From positions 1 to 44,106 of the IMG/VR virus record IMGVR_UViG_3300032053_000154: DNA of 44,106 nucleotides, one strand, 5' to 3'. Position 1 is the stretch's first letter. Each line of letters starts with the position of its first letter. The stretch comes from a virus. Of this stretch, positions 25,165 to 32,800 are shown in pieces. Position numbers and translations under genes: made by a program. Below the pieces are notes generated by a model, which was given only the letters and a program-made list of their open reading frames with translations, was not told the DNA's origin and did no database searches.

Positions 25165-26943
25165 ATGCTTCTCATAGCCGAAGCCTTCGACGACAGTGAA
25201 CGTGGCACTCTCCTGTCGCTGTGGTTTTTGGGCGGCGACCGTCGGTGCGTCGATCCACCGTGTCGTCCACGTTTCTTCACTGACGGCGACTACGCTACGG
25301 GTGTCGCTGTTCGTCGCCGATTGCTGTCGAAGCCGTCGGTTGAACGGACGGTTACAAAGGTAGAGTTTCCTAACATGCAGACTTTGAAGCACTACGCGGG
25401 CGACGACTCGTGGGAAGCGTGGCGCCGCTTCATCGACGTGGTGATCTGCGACTTCGGCCTCGACACTTCTCAAGGAAGCCGTAAGGTTCCGCGGGTGCTA
25501 TCGTGGGACATCGAGACTTATACTGATTCCCCCGCGTCGCCAAATTGGCGGGCGGACACGATCCGAAGCGTGGCCGTGTGGGGGCTGACCGAGGGCATCG
25601 ATGTGGCGCGTTTGCGCGAAGAGGATGCGGCGGTGCAGCTTTCGGGCGACGGAGTTGAATTCGGAGTTTGTTGGAGCGTTGACGGGGAGCATGATGAAAT
25701 ATCGGTAATCAATAGTTTTATCCGCTTCTTCAACTGGTTTGATCCGGACGTGTGGTCGGGGTTCAACGACGGCGACTACGATGTTCGCGTCCTGATGAGT
25801 CGGTGTGACTCGTTGTGCATTGTTCCCCATCTTGGGCGAAATGGCGGTCGCCCGTATATTCTGGACAGAATGTTTGAGCGTCAAGGGCGCCAGCGTGAAG
25901 TTCATTTGGTGCGCGTCGCGGGGCGCGTCCATTTAGATACGTTTAACGAGGTTCTGGCGGATCAGACGCTTTTCGATCTCAAAGGTAAAGGCTTAAACGA
26001 GGTTGCCTACCATTTCGATTTTGCTCCCTTGTTGACTGAGGCAACTTGGGGCGCCATCTGCGATTGGGAGTATTATCTCAAGTGCAAACGTGCGGGCGTG
26101 AAACCGATTGACGACGTGAACCATGCAAACATTCCTGACGACCGAATCTGTGAAACCAACTTGGACGACGCCCGATGCACGTTCGGACTCGCGCAGTTGT
26201 ATCTTGCGAACATGTACGGCCTCTGCGAATACTTGAAGGTGCCGCTGAATCTGGTGGTAGATCGGTCGCCGAGCCACGTTGACAACTGGTTTTTCGGTGC
26301 CGAGTTTTCAAAGTTGGGAATCATCAGTGACGGCTACAATAAGGATCGGTTCAAACAGTTTTTCAACGTTCGGGGCAAACCATATCAGGGCGCTTATGTC
26401 GAGTGCCTTGAGACGGGAGTGTTCAATAATCTTGAACACATCGACTTTGTGAGTTTCTATCCTTCGATAATGCTTCAGTACAATTTGAGTCCTGAAACCG
26501 TTTCCCTCGTTGAGATCAAACCATATACGGGCGAGTATCATTTTGAGGATCACGAACATTGGATGATTATTGAAGTGCCGGATGTTCCGAAAGGAACTGC
26601 GGGGCGACAGATTGTTTGTAGGGTTGAAACTAAAACTGACAGCGTTACCAGACAGAAACTTAGTTGGGTTCGGGACGAACGCGGGCGTTTGAAGTCGGAA
26701 TATAAAGCCACCCATGATGAGAGGCTTCAGAGCCGACAGTACGCCCTCAAGGTAATCCAGAATACAATTTATGGTTATCATGGAACTGGATATGCACTCT
26801 ATGGTAACGTGTTGTGTGCGATCCTGATTACGGCGCTTGCTCGATACCATATCCATAAAAAGATAGAAGAATTAAAAATGCAAGGCTACAAGATAATAGA
26901 AGTGGACACCGATGGTCTCTTTGCTGTTAAAAGTGTTGATTAA
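25165..26943 (+). CDS. polB: DNA polymerase B, N-terminal fragment (exonuclease and palm)
   Basis: 592 residues containing Exo I (SWDIETY, 113-119), Exo II (WSGFNDGDYD, 197-206), an Exo III-like LDDARCTFGLAQL (333-345, Tyr of the usual motif missing), motif A (DFVSFYPSIM, 427-436), motif B (KVIQNTIYGYHG, 529-540) and motif C (EVDTDG, 579-584). The reading frame stops eight residues after motif C; the whole thumb is absent. The missing part is encoded at 14568-15110. Motif C has Gly after DTD where Ser is commonest. ATG directly follows the methyltransferase stop. Likely the replicative polymerase as a two-chain enzyme. A split archaeal PolB of similar chain sizes (about 586 and 223) is known from Methanothermobacter. 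Confidence 0.92.
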   Translation: MLLIAEAFDDSERGTLLSLWFLGGDRRCVDPPCRPRFFTDGDYATGVAVRRRLLSKPSVERTVTKVEFPNMQTLKHYAGDDSWEAWRRFIDVVICDFGLDTSQGSRKVPRVLSWDIETYTDSPASPNWRADTIRSVAVWGLTEGIDVARLREEDAAVQLSGDGVEFGVCWSVDGEHDEISVINSFIRFFNWFDPDVWSGFNDGDYDVRVLMSRCDSLCIVPHLGRNGGRPYILDRMFERQGRQREVHLVRVAGRVHLDTFNEVLADQTLFDLKGKGLNEVAYHFDFAPLLTEATWGAICDWEYYLKCKRAGVKPIDDVNHANIPDDRICETNLDDARCTFGLAQLYLANMYGLCEYLKVPLNLVVDRSPSHVDNWFFGAEFSKLGIISDGYNKDRFKQFFNVRGKPYQGAYVECLETGVFNNLEHIDFVSFYPSIMLQYNLSPETVSLVEIKPYTGEYHFEDHEHWMIIEVPDVPKGTAGRQIVCRVETKTDSVTRQKLSWVRDERGRLKSEYKATHDERLQSRQYALKVIQNTIYGYHGTGYALYGNVLCAILITALARYHIHKKIEELKMQGYKIIEVDTDGLFAVKSVD

Positions 26944-26946
26944 ATT

Positions 26947-27315
26947 ATGAGAGGAAAAAACGTAACGTTTGAAGTTATGACTATTCAACAATTTCAAACG
27001 TACAAATCCAATTCGAAACAGATTCCTCGGTGCATATGTTGTTTTATTCCTATTTTGAAAGATGACAAATTTTTGAACTTAAACGATAAACGGTGTAAAG
27101 GAAAAACCAAATTTCTCTGTGAAGAACATGCCAGATATTATAGTAAGCATGGCAAGATCGTTCATCAATATCCCATGAGGCAACATCGGTTCGTGGGGCA
27201 GAAACTTTACGGCGACAATAAAGCCAGAGTTGATATGACGTCTTCTGAGGGGGCGGCGTGTCCGTTGAAAAGAAGAATCCCACATGAAACTACAGCTAGT
27301 ACTAGGACTACGTAA
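26947..27315 (+). CDS. Zinc-binding protein after polymerase
   Basis: 122 residues. VTFEVMTIQQFQTYKSN, then PRCICCFIPILKDDKF, KRCKGKTKFLCEEHARYYSK. The Cys/His spacing (CxxC..C..CxxH) fits one or two zinc sites. It starts 3 bases after the polymerase stop, so it might be thought to be the missing thumb, but it shares nothing with thumb sequences. The C-terminal ~30 residues are low in structure. It is the last gene of the rightward operon. Confidence 0.6.
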   Translation: MRGKNVTFEVMTIQQFQTYKSNSKQIPRCICCFIPILKDDKFLNLNDKRCKGKTKFLCEEHARYYSKHGKIVHQYPMRQHRFVGQKLYGDNKARVDMTSSEGAACPLKRRIPHETTASTRTT

Positions 27316-27820
27316 TTGGGGTGCTTAATCGGTACCTTTCGGGGATTTTTAGAGGTGCGGGGGGTATTTGCGTCTTGATATGGGCTTCATTTAACTAATG
27401 CTCTTATTACGGTGTTCGTTTGGTTGTTGATGTTGGAGAACTTAGGCGCGTGGCCAGTGATGCGGTTATTGTCCATTCATTTTAGTCAATAAACTTTTAC
27501 TTTATGATTGAAAAAACTCGATTATAAATTGCACTAGAGGGCTAACATCTATATATATATAGTACGTACGTTAGAACGTTCGTACGTACGTACGTGTGAA
27601 GTTATATTAATCGTGTACGCGCGTTCGTGAGCGTTCGATATGCATGTGTGTGCATGTCGCTATCTGGTGAACGCTAGTGCAATGCGTATTACTACTATCA
27701 CCAGTGCCACCGAATAGATTTAATACTATGAATATGAACAGCAACTTTAAACCTAAATAGTGTAGCTTAACCTGAGAAAAAGAGCGCGTTCGTTATGTTG
27801 AAACAACAAAAAGAGGAAGA
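27316..27820. other. 505-base non-coding region, candidate replication origin
   Basis: The longest gene-free stretch. It holds an AT run (27549-27561), a block of CGTA repeats (27562-27595), a hairpin ATGCA-TGTGTG-TGCAT (27640-27655), an inverted pair CTGGTGA/TCACCAG (27664-27670, 27698-27704) and flanking arms GCACTAG/CTAGTGC (27531-27537, 27674-27680). The promoter-like ATTTAATACTATGAATATGA lies at 27718-27737, followed by only a 10-codon frame (27728-27760). It lies between the rightward replication operon and a leftward operon. An origin, or a small RNA from the promoter, are both possible. Confidence 0.5.
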
Positions 27821-27958
27821 TTATTGGTTACGGTTTTTGCATCTGGTGCATTCATAATCCGTTTTTGACACACCGTATGTTTGGCTGCCTTCTGTTTGCG
27901 GTATTGGTTTTAAGTATGCTCCACAAATCGGACATTTTGGTTTTTCATATTCACACAT
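27821..27958 (-). CDS. Very small zinc-ribbon protein
   Basis: 45 residues: CEYEKPKCPICGAYLKP, a short loop, then YECTRCKNRNQ. Two CxxC pairs make a complete zinc ribbon. The ATG at 27958 lies just beyond the stop of the upstream gene and GGATG provides a weak ribosome-binding site. Likely nucleic-acid or protein binding; unassigned. Confidence 0.65.
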   Translation of the reverse strand: MCEYEKPKCPICGAYLKPIPQTEGSQTYGVSKTDYECTRCKNRNQ

Positions 27959-27959
27959 C

Positions 27960-28259
27960 CTAAAATGCCATTATTGAAACCTTATTTGTTTTCATGTAAC
28001 TGAGTCTAAGCTGTTCGATCAGTTTAAACTCTAGTTGCTCGTTCGTGAGCGTGCTAAGTTCGCTTGTGTGCAGGTTTTGGTTTCCGTTATCGTGTGATCT
28101 CTTCAGGTTCACATAATGCTCTAGCTTTTGATCTCTCGTGAGCGCGGCCACGTTAACGGTTTTCTTTTGGTCGTTCGGGCACGTAACCGCTTTTAATTTG
28201 CTGTTCGTGTTCCACGAGTACCCGCAACTCGTGCATATCGTGTTGTGTTGTGGTTTCAT
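27960..28259 (-). CDS. Zinc-ribbon protein with helical C-terminus
   Basis: 99 residues from ATG 28259, which has AAGGTG 6 bases before it; GTG 28268 is the alternative. NTICTSCGYSWNTNSK and VTCPNDQKK form the metal site (CxxC plus one Cys). The C-terminal half is helical and charged (LTRDQKLEHYVNLKRS, NEQLEFKLIEQLRLS). The CxxCGYxW start resembles 33032 and 30698. Possibly a transcriptional regulator; function unknown. Confidence 0.65.
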   Translation of the reverse strand: MKPQHNTICTSCGYSWNTNSKLKAVTCPNDQKKTVNVAALTRDQKLEHYVNLKRSHDNGNQNLHTSELSTLTNEQLEFKLIEQLRLSYMKTNKVSIMAF

Positions 28260-28271
28260 TTTAAACACCTT

Positions 28272-28715
28272 TTAGAGATTAACAGCTTTTAGATTGTAGT
28301 TTATTGGCATTATGTTCCAGAGGAATTTAGCGTATAGTTCTAAGCAATTGCGGTTCACTTTGTCCGCGTGACATACTGCTTCGACAAAGTTGTTTTTGAG
28401 CATATACGTGACGAAATGTCCAAAAGTTACGATTCCCGTGTCGTACCAGACCATCATTCCTCTTATGGTTGCTCGTATGTGGGTCTTGTCTTCTTCCTTT
28501 TCAATTTTTTTGTAAAGCTCAAATTGATCTAGCCACTTTTCAAGATCAAAATCTTCAAAATGGTTAGGGGTTTCTGAACAAGCGAAGCCCATGCAGCTTA
28601 ATTCATCCAGTGGACGCTTAATGTGTTCTCTGTTGTTGTTTAGGTGACATATGGCATCATGTTTACATGATGGGCATTTCGCCTGTAAGTTTTGTTCTAT
28701 TTTTTGGTTTTGCAT
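28272..28715 (-). CDS. Unknown Cys-containing protein, 147 residues
   Basis: N-terminal AKCPSCKHDAICHLNNN with further Cys in ELSCMGFACSE could bind zinc. The rest is helical (LEKWLDQFELYKKIEKEE, FVTYMLKNNFVEAVCHADK). First gene of a three-gene leftward unit with promoter in 28716-28972. No family recognised. Confidence 0.6.
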   Translation of the reverse strand: MQNQKIEQNLQAKCPSCKHDAICHLNNNREHIKRPLDELSCMGFACSETPNHFEDFDLEKWLDQFELYKKIEKEEDKTHIRATIRGMMVWYDTGIVTFGHFVTYMLKNNFVEAVCHADKVNRNCLELYAKFLWNIMPINYNLKAVNL

Positions 28716-28972
28716 TTTAGATCACGTAGTAGTAATAGTAATAGTAGTATTAATAACTCGTAACTTCAAAAATGTCGTACGAGACACCACCACCACCACA
28801 TCCTTATTAAAAACTTGTGCATTTTAATTCATTATGGGTTTCGAAATGAATCAAAACAAAAGTTCAACGCTACGTTGTACGCTCGCCGCATCTCGAAACG
28901 TGTCGAAAACGTTATATCTGAAAACCTTTAAGCTATATCCCTAGCGCCTAAAACAAAAAAAAAGAAGGGTGT
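28716..28972 (-). promoter_or_regulatory. Promoter and shared upstream element of the 28715 operon
   Basis: On the minus strand a TATA-like TTATTAATACTACTATTAC lies at about 28753-28735, some 20-40 bases before the ATG. Further upstream is GCGCTAGGGATATAG (28947-28933), identical over 15 bases to the element at 30995-30981. A T-rich run at about 28965-28953 (minus strand) follows the stop of 28973-29251 and should end that transcript. Short rightward frames here are not convincing genes. Confidence 0.5.
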
Positions 28973-29251
28973 TTATTCGTTCTGTAGAGATTCAGCGATT
29001 TCTTGCCAGTTGATTTGTTGAAAGTCTCGTTCTGTCCAAACGTCGCATATTTTGTAAACTTCGCATTCTTCTTTATAGAATGTTTCTTCCACAAACGTTT
29101 TTAATTGTTCGCCTAAATCGTAAGCGTCTGAATGTTCTGGTGCGTGTTTAGCTATTTCCATAACTTCATTGTAAATGCCTTCGTCGTTCGTGATATTTAG
29201 GTTCATAAGCCAAGTCTCATAGTTCGTCCATCCGTTATATTTTTCGTCCAT
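28973..29251 (-). CDS. Conserved viral protein with GWTNYETW motif
   Basis: 92 residues. The start YNGWTNYETWLMNLNITND matches a small protein family found in many bacteriophages with a 'NYETWxxxLWxxND' signature; its function is unknown to me. The remainder is acidic and helical (YDLGEQLKTFVEETFY, FQQINWQEIAESLQN). Last gene of its leftward unit. Its presence in an archaeal virus suggests exchange with bacterial viruses or an old shared gene. Confidence 0.7.
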   Translation of the reverse strand: MDEKYNGWTNYETWLMNLNITNDEGIYNEVMEIAKHAPEHSDAYDLGEQLKTFVEETFYKEECEVYKICDVWTERDFQQINWQEIAESLQNE

Positions 29252-29257
29252 TGTGGT

Positions 29258-30289
29258 TCAATCTTCCTTTTTCAACTTTAATCTTATAGTTGTTGCGTCT
29301 ATAAAAAAGACGGTTTGAATGGTTTTAAACACTTCATTGTGTTTGATATGGCTATACGCATTTTCGCGCCAGCGTCCATTATGAACATACCAAGCTAGAC
29401 CGTAACGGATACGTTTTTTGAATGATTCGTATATTCGTGTTTCCTGTAGCACCTCAAGTTTTTGATTGATAGAGTCTCGTTTTGACGTAAATGTATTGTC
29501 GTTTATCATTGTTTCAGCTAGAGACGGTTTATTTATTTTGTCAATCTTATGTCGTATTCCTTCCTTCAATGTTTCCGGCTTCTTAAGTAGACCGAGTGCT
29601 TTTGTTATGCATATATCTGTTTTTGTGAGCGTCCGGTTTTCCGTCGCTGTGTCGTAAGGTGACACTTGTACGCATATTTTTTCGTTGTGCTGCGTGTCGT
29701 AAACGTCGCCTTGCCAGTTTATGAAAATGTTGTTTATCGTGATGCCGTTTTGATCTATTTCTAAGTTCGCATTCGTGAATGTTTTCAGATATTCAAGTTG
29801 TGTTTTCAGGTCTTCTTGTATTCCGTCTGTGAACGCTTTAACGACGATATTTAACTCTTCATTCAATGAATCCGCAAGTGTGAGATATGGTTCAAATGAA
29901 TACAGTGTCGCTTGTTTCTTCGGTTTTGGTATTGCTAAAACGTGGTTATTGTCTGTGCTTATGATCGTGTATTGCTCGTTTCGTCGTTTCTGTTGCTGTT
30001 TTTCGTTTCGGTCTGTGTATAAGATGTATTCATATTCTGTGTGCAATGTGTCGTTTAAGTGTCGTATGACTTCATATATTATTTGTGTGTCGCTGCTGCT
30101 CCATCCACCACCGAGCGTCGCGTATTCTCCATTTTTGAAACGTTGAGAGAATGAGATGCTTAGTATTGTAGTGCCGTAATGTTCGAATGAGAACGCTTCT
30201 TTTTCTGTGTCGTATTTTGAGCGCCAATGATTGAGACTGTATCCGCGTTTGTTTGTTATCGTTTTGGCGATCCAGCTTGATTGATTCAT
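29258..30289 (-). CDS. Unknown protein, 343 residues
   Basis: Not recognised. The N-terminus has SYSLNHW-like strands (SFEHYGTTILSISFSQRF, GGGWSSSDTQIIYEVI), then a charged linker with Gln/Lys (KQQQKRRNEQ). The middle has paired strands ANLEIDQNG and ITINNIFINWQGDVYDT. The C-terminal third is basic and helical (SINQKLEVLQETRIYESF, RIRYGLAWYVHNGRW). Codon use is AT-richer than in the structural genes. It lies between small genes of the leftward accessory operon. A DNA-binding role is possible from the basic C-terminus only. Confidence 0.65.
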   Translation of the reverse strand: MNQSSWIAKTITNKRGYSLNHWRSKYDTEKEAFSFEHYGTTILSISFSQRFKNGEYATLGGGWSSSDTQIIYEVIRHLNDTLHTEYEYILYTDRNEKQQQKRRNEQYTIISTDNNHVLAIPKPKKQATLYSFEPYLTLADSLNEELNIVVKAFTDGIQEDLKTQLEYLKTFTNANLEIDQNGITINNIFINWQGDVYDTQHNEKICVQVSPYDTATENRTLTKTDICITKALGLLKKPETLKEGIRHKIDKINKPSLAETMINDNTFTSKRDSINQKLEVLQETRIYESFKKRIRYGLAWYVHNGRWRENAYSHIKHNEVFKTIQTVFFIDATTIRLKLKKED

Positions 30290-30294
30290 AACGA

Positions 30295-30507
30295 TTATCC
30301 GCCTCTGATGGGTTTGAATGCTACGATCCGCGTTGCTGCGTTCAAGTTTTCTTGTGTTATCGTTTGAAGTTGCTGTAATGTGTTACTGATTTGTACGGCA
30401 ATATTCCAGTCGTCTTCGTGTAGTTGCTCAATTTCTTCAAATGATAGTTGTTTGTTTTCATGTCCATGTTGTATTATTTCGACGTTGAATAGTTGTTTTT
30501 CTATCAC
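30295..30507 (-). CDS. Unknown small acidic protein
   Basis: 70 residues: EKQLFNVEIIQHGHENKQ, then LSFEEIEQLHEDDWNIAVQI and a helix. It starts at GTG 30507 overlapping the upstream stop as GTGA, with AAGGTG 7 bases before it. No family recognised. Confidence 0.55.
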   Translation of the reverse strand: MIEKQLFNVEIIQHGHENKQLSFEEIEQLHEDDWNIAVQISNTLQQLQTITQENLNAATRIVAFKPIRGG

Positions 30508-30695
30508 GGTTTATCACCTTCCAAGTCTGTTAATCGTTTTAAAATGTCGGTTATGTCTTCACGTATTTCTTGAAACGCTTGATCTATGGCCTCGTTTTGC
30601 AGCGTCTTGATAAAGTTCGCCGCTCGTGGGTGCGATTTTATGAGGGTTCGCACGTTCAGTTCTATTGCTTCAATCATTATGGTTTCTTGATCCAT
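30504..30695 (-). CDS. Unknown small helical protein
   Basis: 63 residues from ATG 30695 (MDQETIMIEAIELNVRT), with AAGGAATAAAA upstream. Two long helices (ELNVRTLIKSHPRAANFIKT, FQEIREDITDILKRLTDLEG) suggest a coiled-coil dimer. Longer starts would run into the zinc-ribbon gene upstream. Function unknown. Confidence 0.6.
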   Translation of the reverse strand: MDQETIMIEAIELNVRTLIKSHPRAANFIKTLQNEAIDQAFQEIREDITDILKRLTDLEGDKP

Positions 30696-30697
30696 TT

Positions 30698-30826
30698 TTA
30701 TTCCTTCTTTATCGTTGTGTTTGGTATGATTTTTCGGCAACTTGGACATGAGACGGTTAACAGCTTTGATTCAGTGAACCACATGTGGCCGCAACGGTCG
30801 CATTTTATGTTTGTTTCTGGTTTCAT
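30698..30826 (-). CDS. 42-residue zinc-ribbon protein
   Basis: Reads MKPETNIKCDRCGHMW, a short spacer, then VSCPSCRKIIPN: two CxxC pairs. A GGAG ribosome-binding site lies 9 bases before the ATG, and a TATA box (CTTATAAG) is about 50 bases upstream. First gene of the accessory unit ending at 28973. Confidence 0.65.
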   Translation of the reverse strand: MKPETNIKCDRCGHMWFTESKLLTVSCPSCRKIIPNTTIKKE

Positions 30827-30988
30827 TGTGTTTTTCTCCATTTATGATTATGAGTATTATTATGAGGTTGTGCTTATAAGTTTTGTGGTGTTACGTTCCA
30901 TAATGAGGCGTAAACGTGAAATGGAATTCGCTAAGTTCTCCGAATAGAAAACGAAGGAAGATTTAAGCCTTAAAAGTTCTCTATATCC
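30827..30988 (-). promoter_or_regulatory. Promoter and shared upstream element of the 30826 operon
   Basis: On the minus strand: GCGCTAGGGATATAG (30995-30981), then ATTCGGAGAACTT (30945-30933), then TATA box CTTATAAGCA (30880-30871) and a CATAATAATACTCATAATCAT motif up to 30842. The first two pieces recur at the same 48-base spacing at 32927-32864. The first piece overlaps the stop codon of the ATPase gene. Confidence 0.6.
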
Positions 30989-31837
30989 CTAGCGCATGTT
31001 TCCAATAATCAACATAACGACTACAAACAATCCTACGAACATTAAGATTCTCATTATTTCGGCCGCGTCGCTGTGCATCATTGCCACGTTCTGTTTGACT
31101 GGTTGCTGCGGTGGCGTCACGAGTTGCGGCGTGGTGTCGCTGTGAAATTCATTTGAGTAGAAAACTTGGTGGATGGCACCGTTTTTATAAATGAATGTTC
31201 CAGCTTTCAGCGTCGGCAGCGTCTCTTCAATCCAGTGCCGTTCTTCCCGTTTAAAGAATTGCCGGATGTAGTTAACATCATTAGGTTCATCCGTGTATCC
31301 GAAATATCGTTGCTTCATATAGCGCATGGCCTTCTTATCCAACAGTGCCGCAAACTGTGTGATGCATCCGAACCGGACGCCGTAGTTGCGGCCTTGAGTC
31401 ATCATGTACGTGCTGTTGCGGTGCCGTCGCGCGCTCATGCATCCTTGCGGGAAGTACGTGTGTGCTTCTTCGAACATGAGAAAATATTGTTTTCTGTCCG
31501 TTTTCGGTGTTGAAGATTGTTGTAGCATCAATGCTTTGCAAAAGTCTTCTATGAATCCTTCCTTCTCTACTTCTACTAGTTGACTCATATCAAAAATGAT
31601 GCTTTTTTGTGGTACGTATCCTTCCCACACGTACAGATCATTCATTCGTGGTTGCAACATATGTTTGAGGGCGCTTCGTTCGATCCAGTCTTGAGACGGA
31701 TCAAAAACGACGACGATCACGTTTAAAGCCATAAGCTGTTCAGCGATCTTCATTGCTACGTCGCTTTTGCCGCTTCCAGTGGTGCCGGAAACGTATATGC
31801 CGCTTTTGAGGGCTTCTTCAGCGTCGAATGGTATCAT
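30989..31837 (-). CDS. HerA/FtsK-type ATPase with C-terminal membrane anchor
   Basis: 282 residues. Walker A is SGTTGSGKSD (17-26), Walker B YFLMFEEAHTYF with Glu123-Glu124, and a conserved MTQGRNYGVRFGCITQ follows, where the Arg and the ITQ sensor fit HerA-like pumps. The N-terminal barrel usual in HerA is absent. The last 20 residues (ILMFVGLFVVVMLIIGNM) form a transmembrane helix. Such ATPases move DNA or protein; many archaeal plasmids and non-tailed viruses carry one, but a tailed virus already has a terminase. The anchor suggests membrane action, such as DNA transfer or entry exclusion. Its start overlaps the small gene 31834-31986. Confidence 0.85.
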   Translation of the reverse strand: MIPFDAEEALKSGIYVSGTTGSGKSDVAMKIAEQLMALNVIVVVFDPSQDWIERSALKHMLQPRMNDLYVWEGYVPQKSIIFDMSQLVEVEKEGFIEDFCKALMLQQSSTPKTDRKQYFLMFEEAHTYFPQGCMSARRHRNSTYMMTQGRNYGVRFGCITQFAALLDKKAMRYMKQRYFGYTDEPNDVNYIRQFFKREERHWIEETLPTLKAGTFIYKNGAIHQVFYSNEFHSDTTPQLVTPPQQPVKQNVAMMHSDAAEIMRILMFVGLFVVVMLIIGNMR

Positions 31838-31986
31838 TCGAGCAGCTTCACCTTTGGGAATTTGCCATAAGCCTTTTTATAGGCTAATTGGTAAAGATAG
31901 AAAACTTCGCCGACATTGAAGTGTTCTAAGACTAGCTTTTCAATATCTTTACAACTTGTTACTATTGCGTTTATTTTGTAGTTCAT
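31834..31986 (-). CDS. Unknown 50-residue protein
   Basis: MNYKINAIVTSCKDIEKL followed by a helix (FYLYQLAYKKAYGKFPK). The start overlaps the upstream stop and its own stop overlaps the ATPase ATG, both as ATGA, so the three genes are coupled. It may be a partner of the ATPase; nothing in the sequence proves that. Confidence 0.55.
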   Translation of the reverse strand: MNYKINAIVTSCKDIEKLVLEHFNVGEVFYLYQLAYKKAYGKFPKVKLLE

Positions 31987-32216
31987 TGTCGTTTCACTTC
32001 TAGTTTGAGTTTAGGACAGTTTTTCAATGTTGTTTCTATGCTTGGTTGTTCGAGCGGTGAAAAAGAGTTTCCGTCTTTTGACACGTTTCCTTTGTTTCCT
32101 AAAACACATTCGTTTGGGTTAATTGTGCAAGAGTTCATTTTTCCGTCGCGGTTCAGGTATTCGCATAAGGTAGAGATACTTCCTAACTGTGCTTGTGGGA
32201 CATTGAATTTTTTCAT
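31983..32216 (-). CDS. Unknown small Cys-containing protein
   Basis: 77 residues from ATG 32216 (MKKFNVPQAQLGSIS). Cys residues at STLCEYL, NSCTINPNECVLG and KNCPKL could bind metal. The ATG overlaps the stop of 32216-32800 by one base. No family recognised. Confidence 0.5.
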   Translation of the reverse strand: MKKFNVPQAQLGSISTLCEYLNRDGKMNSCTINPNECVLGNKGNVSKDGNSFSPLEQPSIETTLKNCPKLKLEVKRQ

Positions 32217-32800
32217 TACGGTTCCTTCCATTCAACCTTTTTCCATTTCTCGTCCAGTTCGTTTAAGATGTCGTCGATTGAGTAGAATCCCCAACAAGAA
32301 TCTTTGTCTGTTTTTATTTCGTGGCCACAACATTTGCAGTTTTCTGTTGTGTAGAGATTGAATCCGTAAACTTCGCCGCTTAAGAATTGATTGTACGTGC
32401 TGATCTCGTTTTCAAGCATGGTTCTAGCTTTTGATACCAGTTTTCCCGTCACACGTTTGACGCTGTATTCATCTTTTAGCGTTTCATAAGTCACGTAAAT
32501 GAATCCTACTTGTCCGGCATCCCATCTGTCGTTGAACGGGTATCCGTTGTTGGTACTTAACGAGATTCCGCTGTGATCGTACATGTAGATCGGTAGTACG
32601 ACGGCCTTGTTTTCTTTTAGCCACAACTCAAAATCTGAAGGTGTTTGAAACTCATGTTTGTCGCCGAGAACATAACGTTTGTGCCAACATACAATTATGC
32701 CTAAGTTGTCGTCGCCTCGTGGATCGATAGGGTCTTCGTCTGTGTGAATTTCTAAGATTTCGTTTCCGATTTGCGCGTTTTTGATTAACATAGTATTCAT
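32216..32800 (-). CDS. Conserved phage-type protein with DPRGDDNLG motif
   Basis: 194 residues. The stretch DEDPIDPRGDDNLGIIVCWH and later YMYDHSGISLSTN and WDAGQVGFIYVTYETLKDEY match a protein family found widely in bacteriophages and plasmids; its function is unknown to me. Near the C-terminus ENCKCCGHEIKTDKDSCWGF may bind zinc. The ATG lies within the promoter motif AATACTATGAATACTATG, so the transcript may be nearly leaderless. First gene of a unit of four including the ATPase. Confidence 0.75.
   Translation of the reverse strand: MNTMLIKNAQIGNEILEIHTDEDPIDPRGDDNLGIIVCWHKRYVLGDKHEFQTPSDFELWLKENKAVVLPIYMYDHSGISLSTNNGYPFNDRWDAGQVGFIYVTYETLKDEYSVKRVTGKLVSKARTMLENEISTYNQFLSGEVYGFNLYTTENCKCCGHEIKTDKDSCWGFYSIDDILNELDEKWKKVEWKEP

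Noticed and set aside
26308-26856. 182-residue leftward frame opposite polymerase motifs
   Set aside because: It mirrors the polymerase palm region; the sense strand holds motifs A and B.
26947-27315. Missing polymerase thumb in the gene directly after the catalytic fragment
   Set aside because: The protein has a zinc-type Cys/His pattern and none of the thumb motifs; those are found at 14568-15110.
27549-27600. CGTA/AT tandem units as a CRISPR array
   Set aside because: Units are 4 bases without unique spacers and no cas1/cas2 is present; no array is visible anywhere in the window.
28806-28943. Short rightward frame ending in the CTATATCCCTAG element
   Set aside because: Only 36 codons, no ribosome-binding site, and no similar peptide at the other element copies.
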